From Mesorhizobium sp. CA14 (GTDB lineage: Bacteria > Pseudomonadota > Alphaproteobacteria > Rhizobiales > Rhizobiaceae), in the NCBI RefSeq assembly GCF_020165195.1, contig NZ_JAIUHR010000007.1, positions 1 through 64,000 on the forward strand: a DNA stretch of 64,000 nt. Direction: 5' to 3'. A program made the position numbers and the translations under genes. Shown in pieces: positions 25,808 through 34,007 of the stretch. Each line of letters opens with the position of its first letter. The stretch's first letter is position 1. Below the pieces are notes generated by a model. That model saw only the letters and a program-made list of their open reading frames with translations. It did no database searches and was not told the DNA's origin.

Positions 25808-25938
25808 TAGAGCATGATTCCAAAAAGTGGGAATCGGTTTTCGGGCGAGATCATGCTCCATCAAAGAGTCAGCATGATCCCGAACCGAAGAACCGCGTCA
25901 GCGAAGAGTGGGAACCGGTTTTCGGATAAGATCAGGCT
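25808..25938. repeat. tandem pair of AGAGCATGAT palindromic repeats
   Basis: Copy one (25808-25860) has arms AGAGCATGAT and ATCATGCTC around AAAGTGGGAATCGGTTTTCG. Copy two (about 25872-25938) has CAGCATGATCCCGAACCGAA, GAGTGGGAACCGGTTTTCGG and AGATCAGGCTCC. The family also occurs at 6113-6165 and in degenerate form near 45892. It fills the gap between the helicase and S4 genes. Confidence 0.82.
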
Positions 25939-25956
25939 CCAACAAAGCTAGCCACG

Positions 25957-26343
25957 ATGGTTGGAGAAGGTCGCCAGCGCATCGACAAATGGCTGTTCTT
26001 CTCGCGCGCGGTGAAGTCGCGCTCGCTGGCGGCGAAGGTCGTCGTCGCCGGACGCGTGCGCATCAATCGCGACAAAGCAGCGCAGGCCTCGGATCTGGTC
26101 AAGCCCGGCGACGTGCTCACCATCACGCTCGAGGGCCGTATCCTGGTCTGGAAAGTGGTGAATTGCGGCACGCGACGCGGCCCGGCCGACGAGGCGCGGC
26201 TGCTCTACGAGGACATGTCGCCGGCGCCGACGCCCAAAGGCGACGCGGTTCCGGACGCCATTCCGGCGCTGCGCGAGGCCGGCAGCGGCCGCCCGACCAA
26301 ACGCGAGCGCCGGCAGACCGACCGTCTGCTCGGCGACGAATGA
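25957..26343 (+). CDS. S4-domain RNA-binding protein (Hsp15-like)
   Basis: A 128-residue protein with an N-terminal S4 domain (RIDKWLFFSRAVKSRSLAAK, then VVAGRVRINRDKAAQASDLV and KPGDVLTI) like heat-shock protein Hsp15 (HslR), which binds free 50S subunits carrying nascent chains. The C-terminal half is charged (RPTKRERRQTDRLL) and likely binds RNA. It lies between the helicase and ferredoxin genes on the same strand, an order common in Rhizobiales, but a repeat and spacers suggest separate transcripts. Confidence 0.88.
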   Translation: MVGEGRQRIDKWLFFSRAVKSRSLAAKVVVAGRVRINRDKAAQASDLVKPGDVLTITLEGRILVWKVVNCGTRRGPADEARLLYEDMSPAPTPKGDAVPDAIPALREAGSGRPTKRERRQTDRLLGDE

Positions 26344-26546
26344 GACCTGATCGACCGAGGGTCGCGGCCGGAGCAATTCCAGGAAAAATGCGCCGCGGTG
26401 GGGCTGGGTGACCTCGATGTGCCCTTGCAGCCGGATTCCATTCCGGACCGCCCGGCTCCGCCGGCAATCCCTGCCCTTGCATGCGGCGGGCAAAGGCGTT
26501 ACCTCAGCCAAAAAGCCCAACAAAATGGGACGTTCCGGAGCCTGCA

Positions 26547-26885
26547 ATGACCTATGTCGTGACCGACAATTGCATCAAATGCAAATATATGGACTGCATC
26601 GAGGTCTGTCCGGTCGACTGTTTCTACGAGGGCGAGAACATGCTCGTCATCCATCCCGACGAGTGCATCGACTGCGGCGTGTGCGAGCCCGAATGCCCGG
26701 CCGACGCGATCAAGCCGGACACTGAGGGCGGCCTCGACAAATGGTTGCAGATCAACTCGGAATACGCCGAGAAATGGCCTAACATCACCGCCAAGAAAGA
26801 GCCGCCGGCAGACGCCAAGACCTTTGACGGCGAGACCGGAAAGTTCGAGAAGTATTTTTCGGCGGAGCCCGGCGAAGGCGATTGA
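26547..26885 (+). CDS. fdxA: seven-iron ferredoxin FdxA
   Basis: A 112-residue bacterial ferredoxin carrying one [3Fe-4S] and one [4Fe-4S] cluster, an electron carrier in the cytoplasm. The N-terminal half has [17 protein letters not shown] (Cys 9, 12, 17, 21, 25) and the second motif is [12 protein letters not shown] (Cys 40, 43, 46, 50). Length, the [15 protein letters not shown] bridge and the C-terminal extension match FdxA. The ATG at 26547 (MTYVVTDNC) is the family start; the open frame runs 22 codons further up without family similarity. Confidence 0.95.
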   Translation: MTYVVTDNCIKCKYMDCIEVCPVDCFYEGENMLVIHPDECIDCGVCEPECPADAIKPDTEGGLDKWLQINSEYAEKWPNITAKKEPPADAKTFDGETGKFEKYFSAEPGEGD

Positions 26886-27258
26886 TAGAGCGGCCGGCAA
26901 CACCGGCATGACGCGACGTAACAGGACCGATACAATTACTGTCTTGACGGGCAGCGCTGCCGCTTGGCGTTAGCGAATGCAGCAAAACCTTGATTCTTCC
27001 GACTTTTTGTGCTACATCAGCAAAATATGCCGGTGACACAACGTCGATTTATGGCGCTAACGCCCCAAATCACTGAAAGGTGAGCTTTTAGATCCGGACC
27101 AGAGCGATCTGGGGCAGGCGGTCGCATTCGTGCGATATGCCGGTCCCTGCTTTTCCGGTGGGTTCATCCCTGTTGCGCGGCTAATGGTCGGCTATTGCCG
27201 GCCCCATGGGTTCGAGTCGGCATGATGCCGGCTGCACAACTAAGGAGTTCAGGGCGTA
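26886..27258 (+). other. 373-bp spacer and probable carD leader
   Basis: The gene-free region between fdxA and carD. Several short inverted repeats lie in the last 180 bp, for example GCCGGTCCC with TTTTCCGGTGGG, and GTCGGCATGATGCCGGC just before the AAGGAG ribosome-binding site. CTTGACGG at about 26942 resembles a -35 but no matching -10 is clear. A long structured 5' leader for carD is plausible but not demonstrated. Confidence 0.35.
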
Positions 27259-27840
27259 ATGGCAACGATCACCCCGCAGAAGAAGTCCAACGCGGCCCGC
27301 CACGGGTTCAAGACCGGCGAATTCATCGTCTATCCGGCGCATGGTGTCGGTCAGATCGTGGCGATCGACGAGCAGGAAGTTGCGGGTCACAAGCTGGAAC
27401 TGTTCGTCATCGATTTCCAGAAGGACAAGATGCGGCTGAAGGTGCCGGTCGCCAAGGCGACCTCGATCGGCATGCGCAAGCTGTCGGAAGAGGACTATGT
27501 CGACCGCGCGCTCAAGGTCGTGCAGGGTCGCGCCCGCATCAAGCGCACCATGTGGTCGCGCCGCGCCCAGGAGTATGATGCCAAGATCAACTCCGGCGAC
27601 CTGATCTCGATCTCGGAAGTGGTGCGCGACCTCTACCGCGCCGACAACCAGCCGGAGCAGTCCTATTCCGAGCGTCAGCTTTACGAAGCCGCGCTCGACC
27701 GCATGGCCCGCGAGATCGCCGCGGTGAACCGCATGTCGGAGACCGAGGCCGTGCGCCTCATCGAGGTCAACCTCAACAAGGGTCCGAAGCGCGGCGCCAA
27801 GGCCGACAACGAAGAAGCCGAGCAGGAAGAAGCTGCCTGA
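27259..27840 (+). CDS. carD: CarD/CdnL-family RNA polymerase-binding regulator
   Basis: A 193-residue global regulator that binds RNA polymerase beta and stabilises open complexes, notably at rRNA promoters. The N-terminal RNAP-interaction domain has FKTGEFIVYPAHGVGQIVAI and ELFVIDFQKDKMRLKVPV; the helical C-terminal domain includes RRAQEYDAKINSGDL, EVVRDLYR and YEAALDRMAREIA. The last 20 residues are acidic and basic. The start is an ATG behind AAGGAG. A terminator follows within 30 bp. It is monocistronic. Confidence 0.94.
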   Translation: MATITPQKKSNAARHGFKTGEFIVYPAHGVGQIVAIDEQEVAGHKLELFVIDFQKDKMRLKVPVAKATSIGMRKLSEEDYVDRALKVVQGRARIKRTMWSRRAQEYDAKINSGDLISISEVVRDLYRADNQPEQSYSERQLYEAALDRMAREIAAVNRMSETEAVRLIEVNLNKGPKRGAKADNEEAEQEEAA

Positions 27841-27865
27841 GCTTTTTCGCTTTTGGAATTACGAG

Positions 27866-27889
27866 AACCCGACCTCGCGCCGGGTTTTT
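27866..27889 (+). terminator. intrinsic terminator of carD
   Basis: Arms AACCCG and CGGGTT with a 9-base loop, followed by TTT, 25 bp after the carD stop. Confidence 0.82.
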
Positions 27890-27908
27890 GCTTGTGGACT
27901 CTCGCATA

Positions 27909-28047
27909 TGGCGCCCCCTCACCCAGCCTCCGCTTCGCTCGGCTGACCTCTCCCCGAGGGGAGAGGAGGTTGTCAGCGCCGGCGCCAAGCTCTTCTCCCC
28001 ATGGGGAGAAGGTGGCCGCGTAGCGGCCGGATGAGGGGGCGGCGCCG
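27909..28047. repeat. palindromic intergenic repeat downstream of carD
   Basis: Outer arms GCGCCCCCTCACCC and GATGAGGGGGCGGCGC face each other; inside are CCTCCGCTTCGCTCGG, the hairpin CTCTCCCCGAGGGGAGAG and a second hairpin TTCTCCCCATGGGGAGAA, then GGCCGCGTAGCGGCC. It lies between convergent carD and an ABC transporter operon. Confidence 0.78.
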
Positions 28048-28086
28048 CCCTATGCGATTGGCCCCACGAGTAGAAAGTTGGGAGGC

Positions 28087-28857
28087 TCAGCCGCCGCCTT
28101 CCTTCTGCGCCTCCTCTTGCCTGAGCGAGGCGATGAAGCGTTTCGTCCGCTCGCGCTCGGGATTGTCGAAGACGACCGAAGCAGGGCCCTTCTCCACGAT
28201 CGAACCGGCATCGAGGAAGACGACCTCCTGCGCGATCTTGGAGGCGAGTCTGAGATCATGCGTGGCCATAACCATCGTCGTGCCTTCGCGGGCCAATTGC
28301 CCTAGCACGTCGACCACTTCCTGCGCCAGTTCCGGATCGAGCGCCGAGGTCGGCTCGTCGCAGAGCAGCACGCGTGGCGACGGCGCCAGCGCCCGGGCGA
28401 TCGCCACGCGCTGCTGCTGGCCGCCGGACAGCGTCGCCGGCCAGGCATCGGCCTTGTGCACCATGCCGACCTTTTCGAGCAACGCCAGCGCCCGCTCGCG
28501 CGCCCTCGGCTCGGGCCATTTCAGCACCGTCACCAGCCCTTCCATGACATTCTCGATCGCTGTGCGGTGCGGGAAGAGCTGGAAATTCTGGAACACCATG
28601 CCGGTCTGCAGGCGGATGCGCTGGATATCCTTGGCCGGCACTTTGACGCCCGGATGGAACGCAAGCGTCTCCTCGCCGATGCGCAAGGAACCGGAGGTCG
28701 GGATTTCCAGCAAGTTGATGCAGCGCAAGAGCGTGCTTTTCCCGCCGCCCGAGGGGCCGACCAGCGCCGTCACGCTGCCCTCGTCGAGGCTGACGGTGAC
28801 ACCCTTCAGAACCAGATTGTCGCCGAAGCGCTTTTCGATGTTGGTGAGGCCGATCAT
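28087..28857 (-). CDS. polar amino-acid ABC transporter, ATP-binding protein
   Basis: A 256-residue ATPase that powers amino-acid uptake. Walker A GPSGGGKST (33-41), signature LSGGQQQR, Walker B VLLCDEPTSALDPEL and the H-loop MATHDLRLA are intact. The subfamily is that of GlnQ/HisP/TcyN (IGLTNIEKRFGDN at the start). It overlaps the upstream permease gene by four bases, so they are coupled. The substrate is inferred only from the binding protein. Confidence 0.92.
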   Translation of the reverse strand: MIGLTNIEKRFGDNLVLKGVTVSLDEGSVTALVGPSGGGKSTLLRCINLLEIPTSGSLRIGEETLAFHPGVKVPAKDIQRIRLQTGMVFQNFQLFPHRTAIENVMEGLVTVLKWPEPRARERALALLEKVGMVHKADAWPATLSGGQQQRVAIARALAPSPRVLLCDEPTSALDPELAQEVVDVLGQLAREGTTMVMATHDLRLASKIAQEVVFLDAGSIVEKGPASVVFDNPERERTKRFIASLRQEEAQKEGGG

Positions 28858-29534
28858 GCGTTGGCCTCCAGGAACCCGCCATAGCGGTTGAGCCGCACTT
28901 CGAGCCGCGCCTGCAGCGCCGACAGCACCGAGCTCAACGCGAGATAAAGCGCCGCCGCTTCGACATAGAGGATCAGCGGCTCATAGGTGGTGGCGACGAT
29001 GCGCTGCGCGGCCTGGAACATCTCGGGCACCGTGATCGCCGCCGCCAGCGAGGTGTCCTTGACCAGCGAGATGAACGTGTTGGAGAGCGGCGGCACCGCG
29101 ACGCGGCCGGCTTGCGGAAGGATGGTGCGCCGCATCGCCTGGCTCCAGGTCATGCCGATCGAATAGGAAGCTTCCCACTGGCCCTTCGGCACCGAGCCGA
29201 TGACGGCGCGGATGATCTCCGAGGTATAGGCGCCGATGTTGAGCGTGAAGCCGATCAGCGCGGCGGGAAAGGCATCGAGCAGGATGCCGACCGACGGCAG
29301 GCCGTAGAAGATCAGGAACAACTGGACGAGCAGCGGTGTGCCGCGAAAAATCCAGACATAGAAGCGCACCAGCGCGACCAGCGGCTTCGGGCCGAACAGC
29401 CGGATCAGGGCCGTCACCAGTCCGGCAATGAGCCCAAGCGCGAAGGACAAAAGCGTCAGCGGTACGGTGAAGATCAGCGCCGCCCACAGCAGCGTCGGCA
29501 ACGATTCCAGCATCAATTGCAGCCAGTGCGGCAC
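28854..29534 (-). CDS. polar amino-acid ABC transporter, permease
   Basis: A 226-residue inner-membrane permease of the HisM/GlnP type with about five hydrophobic segments. The family region FYVWIFRGTPLLVQLFLIFY and the EAA loop around EASYSIGMTWSQAMRRTILP are present. It works as a homodimer with the ATPase encoded next. It is downstream of the substrate-binding protein gene but three consecutive terminators lie between them, so its expression should be lower than that of the binding protein. Confidence 0.92.
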   Translation of the reverse strand: MPHWLQLMLESLPTLLWAALIFTVPLTLLSFALGLIAGLVTALIRLFGPKPLVALVRFYVWIFRGTPLLVQLFLIFYGLPSVGILLDAFPAALIGFTLNIGAYTSEIIRAVIGSVPKGQWEASYSIGMTWSQAMRRTILPQAGRVAVPPLSNTFISLVKDTSLAAAITVPEMFQAAQRIVATTYEPLILYVEAAALYLALSSVLSALQARLEVRLNRYGGFLEANA

Positions 29535-29605
29535 GGGGCGCTTCTCCCTTCCAGATACGGCGGCGCGTTCCCCCGTATAGACTGACTATCATGCAAAAAT
29601 CGGCA

Positions 29606-29711
29606 GGCCGTCAAAGACGGCCCGGATGAATGTCGTGTAAAAAATGGCGGCCGTCTTAGACGGCGCCCGAATCTCATGCAAAAAATGGCGGGCCGTCTGA
29701 GACGGCCCGCC
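29606..29711 (-). terminator. three tandem intrinsic terminators
   Basis: Three related hairpins follow the binding-protein gene on the minus strand: 29687-29711 (11-bp stem GGCGGGCCGTC / GACGGCCCGCC), 29649-29667 (GGCCGTC / GACGGC-G-CC) and 29606-29622 (GGCCGTC / GACGGCC). On the minus strand each is followed by a run of five or six T. The units also share flanking ATTTTTTGCATGA-like sequence, so they arose by tandem duplication of about 40 bp. Confidence 0.85.
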
Positions 29712-29737
29712 GGTTTGCGAACAAAAGGACGATTGCC

Positions 29738-30511
29738 TTACTTCGAAACGTCCTGACCGAAATACTTGTCGGCGATCTTCTGATAGGTGCCGTCGGCCTT
29801 GATGTCGGCCAGCGCCTTGTTGATGGCCGCGACCAGCTCCGGATCGCCCTTGCGCACGATGACGCCGGAATAGTCGGCATTCTCTTCCTGCGCGGCGATC
29901 TTCACATTGGCGTCCGGCTTGTGCTTCTTGAAGTCGAGGAAGGACAGGCTGTCGTTGATGGTGGCGTCGGCGCGGCCGGTGAGCAGAAGCTGGATAGACT
30001 GGTCGAAACCGTCGGTGCCGACGAGCTCGGCGCCGTTCTTCTCGGCGAGCTTGCCGAAATTCGAGGTCAGCGACTGTGCGGCCTTCTTGCCCTTGAGGTC
30101 GGCGAAGGTCTTGATGTCGGTGTTGTCGCCGCGCACGATCAGCACCGCCTTCGAGGCGATATAGGGATCGGAGAAATCATACTTGGCCTTGCGGGCATCG
30201 GTGATGCCGACCTCGTTGATGACGGCGTCGTAGCGGTTGGCGTCGAGGCCGGCGATCAGGCCGTCCCACTTGCCCTCGAGGAACTGAACCTTGACGCCGA
30301 GCTTGTCGCCGATGGCCTTGGCGATCTCGACGTCGAAGCCGACCAGCGCGTTGGATTCGTCGTGATAGGTGAAAGGCGCATAGGTGCCTTCAGTGCCAAC
30401 CTTGAGCACCCCGGCCTGTTTGATCTGGTCGAGATTGGCGCCGGCATAGCTGGCAGTGATCGCCAGAAACTGCAGCGTTCCGGCGATAAGAAGCGGTTTG
30501 AGCCATTTCAT
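29738..30511 (-). CDS. polar amino-acid ABC transporter, substrate-binding protein
   Basis: A 257-residue periplasmic binding protein (extracellular solute-binding family 3). The signal peptide MKWLKPLLIAGTLQFLAITA is cleaved near SYA-G. The family signature GVLKVGTEGTYAPFTYHDE, GFDVEIAKAIGDKLGV and WDGLIAGLDANRYDAVINEV resembles the cystine-binding FliY/TcyJ group, so cystine or a related polar amino acid is a reasonable guess. The open frame runs to 30859, but MKWLKP at 30511 gives the signal peptide. It is upstream of the permease and ATPase genes, and its mRNA probably ends at the triple terminator. Confidence 0.9.
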   Translation of the reverse strand: MKWLKPLLIAGTLQFLAITASYAGANLDQIKQAGVLKVGTEGTYAPFTYHDESNALVGFDVEIAKAIGDKLGVKVQFLEGKWDGLIAGLDANRYDAVINEVGITDARKAKYDFSDPYIASKAVLIVRGDNTDIKTFADLKGKKAAQSLTSNFGKLAEKNGAELVGTDGFDQSIQLLLTGRADATINDSLSFLDFKKHKPDANVKIAAQEENADYSGVIVRKGDPELVAAINKALADIKADGTYQKIADKYFGQDVSK

Positions 30512-30593
30512 TTTTCTGTGATCCCGTTTTGACCGGTGCCCCGGCGCGATTGTGCGAGCCGGAAACTGGCAGATAGAAGGCTGCAAAATAAGG

Positions 30594-30632
30594 AACCAGA
30601 TTTCAAAAATCGGCTCAGCCAGAAATCTGGTT
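30594..30632. promoter_or_regulatory. candidate operator between the binding-protein gene and rpoH
   Basis: AACCAGATTTC and GAAATCTGGTT are perfect 11-bp inverted repeats separated by 17 bp, in the 305-bp divergent spacer 30512-30816. It is 83 bp upstream of the binding-protein start, consistent with a regulator site or the promoter region. No other motif is clear there. Confidence 0.45.
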
Positions 30633-30816
30633 CTCAAAACCGGCCAGGAATCCGCCAAGCGGCTTTTCCCGGCAGATAACAGAATGTTTCCGTCGGCACC
30701 ATCTGCCCCCTCGGGCGGCGGAACCATCCATGCGCCTGACACGTTGCATGGCTGTTGTAGGGCGCGGCGGCATCTTTTCAACCGCCATACGCGCAATCGT
30801 CGCAAAAGGAGCCGGC

Positions 30817-31680
30817 ATGATCGAGGACGCGGCAGGACGGACACTGGTCCGGGCGGCAATGAAGGCTCCCTACCTCGAGCGCGACGAGGAGCATGTCCTT
30901 GCGCTCCGCTGGAAGGAAGAGAATGACCAGCACGCGCTGCACAGGATCACTGTCGCCCATATGCGGCTGGTCATCTCAATGGCCTCGAAATTCCGCCATT
31001 ATGGCCTACCGCTCGGCGATTTGATCCAGGAGGGCCATGTCGGTCTGCTTGAGGCAGCGGCCCGCTTCGAGCCCGCGCGCGAAGTGCGCTTCTCGACCTA
31101 TGCCACCTGGTGGATCCGCGCCTCGATGCAGGACTATATCCTGCGCAACTGGTCGATCGTGCGCGGCGGCACCAGCTCGGCGCAGAAGGCGCTGTTCTTC
31201 AATCTCAGGCGTTTGCGCGCACGGCTGGCCAACGGCGCCGAGCCGCTCTCCAACGCCTCGCTCTACCGCGAGGTGTCTGCGGCGCTCGGCGTGCCGGAGG
31301 CCGACGTGGCGATGATGGATTCGCGCCTGTCCTCGCCCGACAGCTCGCTCAACGCACCTTTGGCCGATGAGAACGGCGCCGCCGAGCGAATGGATTTCCT
31401 GGTCTGCGAAAACCCGCTTCCCGACGAGATCGTCGGCGAAAGGATCGATGTTCAGCGCCGCGCCGTCTGGCTGAAGAGCGCGCTCGGCGCGCTCAACGCC
31501 CGCGAGCTTCGCATCATCGAGGAGCGCAGGCTGAGCGATGACGGCGCCACGCTGGAATCGCTTGGCGAACAGCTCGGCATCTCCAAGGAGCGCGTCCGCC
31601 AAATCGAGGCCCGCGCCATGGAAAAGCTGAAGCTGGCGCTGGTAAAGCAGAATCCGGAATTTCTGGCGGAAGCCGCCTGA
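30817..31680 (+). CDS. rpoH: RpoH-family (sigma-32) RNA polymerase sigma factor
   Basis: A 287-residue heat-shock sigma factor. Region 2 (MRLVISMASKFRHYGLPLGD, LIQEGHVGLLEAAARF, FSTYATWWIRASMQDYILRN) is followed directly by the RpoH box QKALFFNLRR, which is diagnostic. Region 4 (ESLGEQLGISKERVRQIEAR) is complete. Rhizobia usually have two or more rpoH genes; this divergent form resembles RpoH2, which responds to photo-oxidative or other stress in relatives (inference). The ATG at 30817 follows AAAGGAG; the open frame starts earlier at 30730. The next gene is a caspase-like protein 167 bp away on the same strand. Confidence 0.93.
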   Translation: MIEDAAGRTLVRAAMKAPYLERDEEHVLALRWKEENDQHALHRITVAHMRLVISMASKFRHYGLPLGDLIQEGHVGLLEAAARFEPAREVRFSTYATWWIRASMQDYILRNWSIVRGGTSSAQKALFFNLRRLRARLANGAEPLSNASLYREVSAALGVPEADVAMMDSRLSSPDSSLNAPLADENGAAERMDFLVCENPLPDEIVGERIDVQRRAVWLKSALGALNARELRIIEERRLSDDGATLESLGEQLGISKERVRQIEARAMEKLKLALVKQNPEFLAEAA

Positions 31681-31847
31681 AGCTGGTCCGGGCCAAGCTC
31701 AAAGATAAGAAATTTATTAAATAAGAATACATCGTCATCGAGGCAATTTTCCTCGGGTAATAACGAGGATTGTGAGCTCTTTAACAGACCGTTGCGCCGC
31801 AATCGGCTTTTTGACTCCTCCAGATCACAACACATGGGGGATTTGCC

Positions 31848-33797
31848 ATGCTGCGATGCTGCGCGCTCCTTGCAGCCTTGATCCTCGTGGGTCTCACGAC
31901 ATTCCAAGCGCATGCCGATCGAAGGGTGGCCCTCGTGATCGGCAATTCGCAATATCGCGAAATCCCAGCCCTCAAGAATCCCGACAAGGACGCCGAGGAT
32001 GTATCGAAGACATTCCGGCTGGCCGGCTTCGAGGTGTTCGCGGCCAAGGACCTCACCAAGCTTCAATTCGAAGAGAAGTTCCGCAACTATCTGGCGGCGG
32101 CGGACGGCGCCGATCTCGCGGTCGTCTATTATTCCGGCCACGGCTTTCAGATCGGCGGGGAGAATTTCCTGATCCCGGTGGATGCGTCGTTGAAAGATGC
32201 CGCGGACATGGAAGTCCAGGCCATCAAGGTCGACGACATATTGCGGCAGCTGCGCTCGAGATCGAAGGTCCAGATGATCATCCTCGACGCCTGCCGCGAC
32301 GATCCTTTCCCGCGCAAGGACTATTGGCTGCGCGACCAGTTGATCGTCGCCGGCGGCAGCGGCCTTGCGCAGGTGACAGGCTCGCAGAACACGCTGATTG
32401 CCTTTGCCACGGAACCCGGCGCCGTCGCCTATGACGGATCCGGCGACCTCAGCCCGTTTTCATCGTCCTTCTCCCGCCGCGCGCTGGCGCCGAACCAGGA
32501 AATACGCTCGGTGATGGCGGCCGTGCGTCGCGATGTGGTCAAGGCGACCAACGGCAAGCAGGTTCCGTGGGAGAACTCCTCGCTGATCGACGATGTCGTG
32601 CTGATGCGCGGAACGGAGCAACCCGCGCCGCCGCCCGACGCTGAGCAGAACCAACAGACAGCGGAGCGCGGAATTCAGGTCTCCGCCGCTGCCGAAGCGA
32701 TGGACAATCGCGACATCCGCGTCCCGGTCGGCGTCGGCCCGGTTCCGCTGAAACTGGACTTCGCGGCCAAGGATGCCTCGCTCGGCCTCAAGCTCGCGAG
32801 CTACCCGGCAACCGGAACGCTGTCCCTGCCGGATCGCGTGCTTTCGCCGCAATCGAGCCTGATGGCCGCCGAGGTCGACAAGCTGCGCTACGAGCCGCAG
32901 ATCGGCTCGGTCGCTCCCGTCGAAGTCGGCTTCCAGATCCGCGTGGGCAACGCCGCGAGACAGGCGACGGTGAAACTGTCGCCGAACGTCGACCCCTGCG
33001 ACCAGGCCGCCGGCGAGCCGCTCGACCTGCAAGGCGTCGTTCCGGGCCGCTTGCCGAACGAGATCGGCAGCGGGGCTGTCGAAGCCTGCGAGGCGGCGGT
33101 GAAATCCTATCCCGGCATTGCGCGCTTCCGTTACGAGCTCGGGCGGGCGCTGCTGGCGTCGGGCAGGATCGACGAGGCCAGGCAGGCGATCCAGCAGGCT
33201 GCCGACAAGGAACATATTCGCGCCCTGTTCGCGCTGGGCTCCATCGCCTCGTCCGGAATGGGGACGGCTGCCGACACGTCGAAGGCGAACGACCTTTATT
33301 CGAAAGCGTCCGACAGGGGAGATCCCTACGCCATGGCCGCCTGGGGCCGCGCTTTGTTCAATGGCATCGGCGTCGAGCGCGATACCGGCAAGGGCCTGGA
33401 CCTGTTGCTCCAGGCGGCGGCGATGGGGCATATCGATGCCATGAAGGAGCTTGCGCTGATCTTCAAGGAGGGCCGCAACGGCGTTCCCGCCGACCCGGCC
33501 CGCGCCTTGGCGTTCCTGAAGGCGGGCATGGAGCGGCAAGATGCTTATTCGATGGGAATTCTTGGGCTTCCGCCGAATCGAAGCACCCAGGTACTCGCCG
33601 TGTGCAAGCCCAAGGTCATCACGAAAGTGATCACGAAGGTGAAGGTAATCCGCGCCCCTGCGCCAAAAGCGCCGCCGCCGAACACGCCAAAGGTCCCTGT
33701 GGTACCAATTGACCCAGCGCCCTGGCGCGGCGGCAGTGCTGGCGATAACGATCATTCGCAGTCTGGACGCGGCAGCGGCGACAACAGCAATGGTTGA
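31848..33797 (+). CDS. secreted caspase-like (peptidase C14) protein with Sel1-like repeats
   Basis: A 649-residue exported protein. A signal peptide (residues 1-23, ending AHA-D) precedes a caspase fold of about 230 residues: RRVALVIGNSQYREIPALKN, His98 in YYSGHGFQIGGENFLIP and Cys149 in IILDACRDDPFP make the catalytic dyad. A linker and a beta-rich region follow. From about 385 to 565 there are Sel1/TPR-like helices (FALGSIASSGMGTAADTSKA, AAWGRALFNGIGVERDTGKG and AMKELALIFKEGRNGVPADP). The tail is Pro/Lys-rich and then Gly/Asp/Ser-rich. It follows rpoH on the same strand. The substrate is unknown. Confidence 0.88.
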   Translation: MLRCCALLAALILVGLTTFQAHADRRVALVIGNSQYREIPALKNPDKDAEDVSKTFRLAGFEVFAAKDLTKLQFEEKFRNYLAAADGADLAVVYYSGHGFQIGGENFLIPVDASLKDAADMEVQAIKVDDILRQLRSRSKVQMIILDACRDDPFPRKDYWLRDQLIVAGGSGLAQVTGSQNTLIAFATEPGAVAYDGSGDLSPFSSSFSRRALAPNQEIRSVMAAVRRDVVKATNGKQVPWENSSLIDDVVLMRGTEQPAPPPDAEQNQQTAERGIQVSAAAEAMDNRDIRVPVGVGPVPLKLDFAAKDASLGLKLASYPATGTLSLPDRVLSPQSSLMAAEVDKLRYEPQIGSVAPVEVGFQIRVGNAARQATVKLSPNVDPCDQAAGEPLDLQGVVPGRLPNEIGSGAVEACEAAVKSYPGIARFRYELGRALLASGRIDEARQAIQQAADKEHIRALFALGSIASSGMGTAADTSKANDLYSKASDRGDPYAMAAWGRALFNGIGVERDTGKGLDLLLQAAAMGHIDAMKELALIFKEGRNGVPADPARALAFLKAGMERQDAYSMGILGLPPNRSTQVLAVCKPKVITKVITKVKVIRAPAPKAPPPNTPKVPVVPIDPAPWRGGSAGDNDHSQSGRGSGDNSNG

Positions 33798-33891
33798 TGG
33801 CATTGACGATGGTGGCGGTGCTGCTATCGCCGACCGCCGATGATCCAGGTGCAAGCGGTAATGCAGCGACCCGAAGCAACCGCGGCAATAG

Positions 33892-33986
33892 AGCGTTTCA
33901 CGGAAACGGTGAAACGCTCTATCTCTTTGTTTTTACGCAATTCCGGAACGGAAAACCGCTCACACCTTTCCTGGAATTGCTCTAGC
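33892..33986. repeat. dispersed repeat: AGAGCGTTTCAC palindrome plus GGAATTGCTCTA unit
   Basis: A perfect hairpin, AGAGCGTTTCAC-GGAAACG-GTGAAACGCTCT, is followed by a second unit with GCAATTCCGGAACGG, AAAACCGCT and CCTGGAATTGCTCTAG whose ends are complementary (GCAATTCC with GGAATTGC). A fragment (GCAATTCCAGGAAAAATGCG) recurs near 26373, between the S4 and ferredoxin genes. It lies between the convergent caspase-like and M48 genes. Confidence 0.78.
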
Positions 33987-34007
33987 GGTTTTATGGCCGC
34001 TCTGGGC

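Noticed and set aside
29606..29711. CRISPR-like short repeats
   Set aside because: Only three units, each a hairpin followed by a T-run, with diverged spacers and no cas genes; terminators explain them better.
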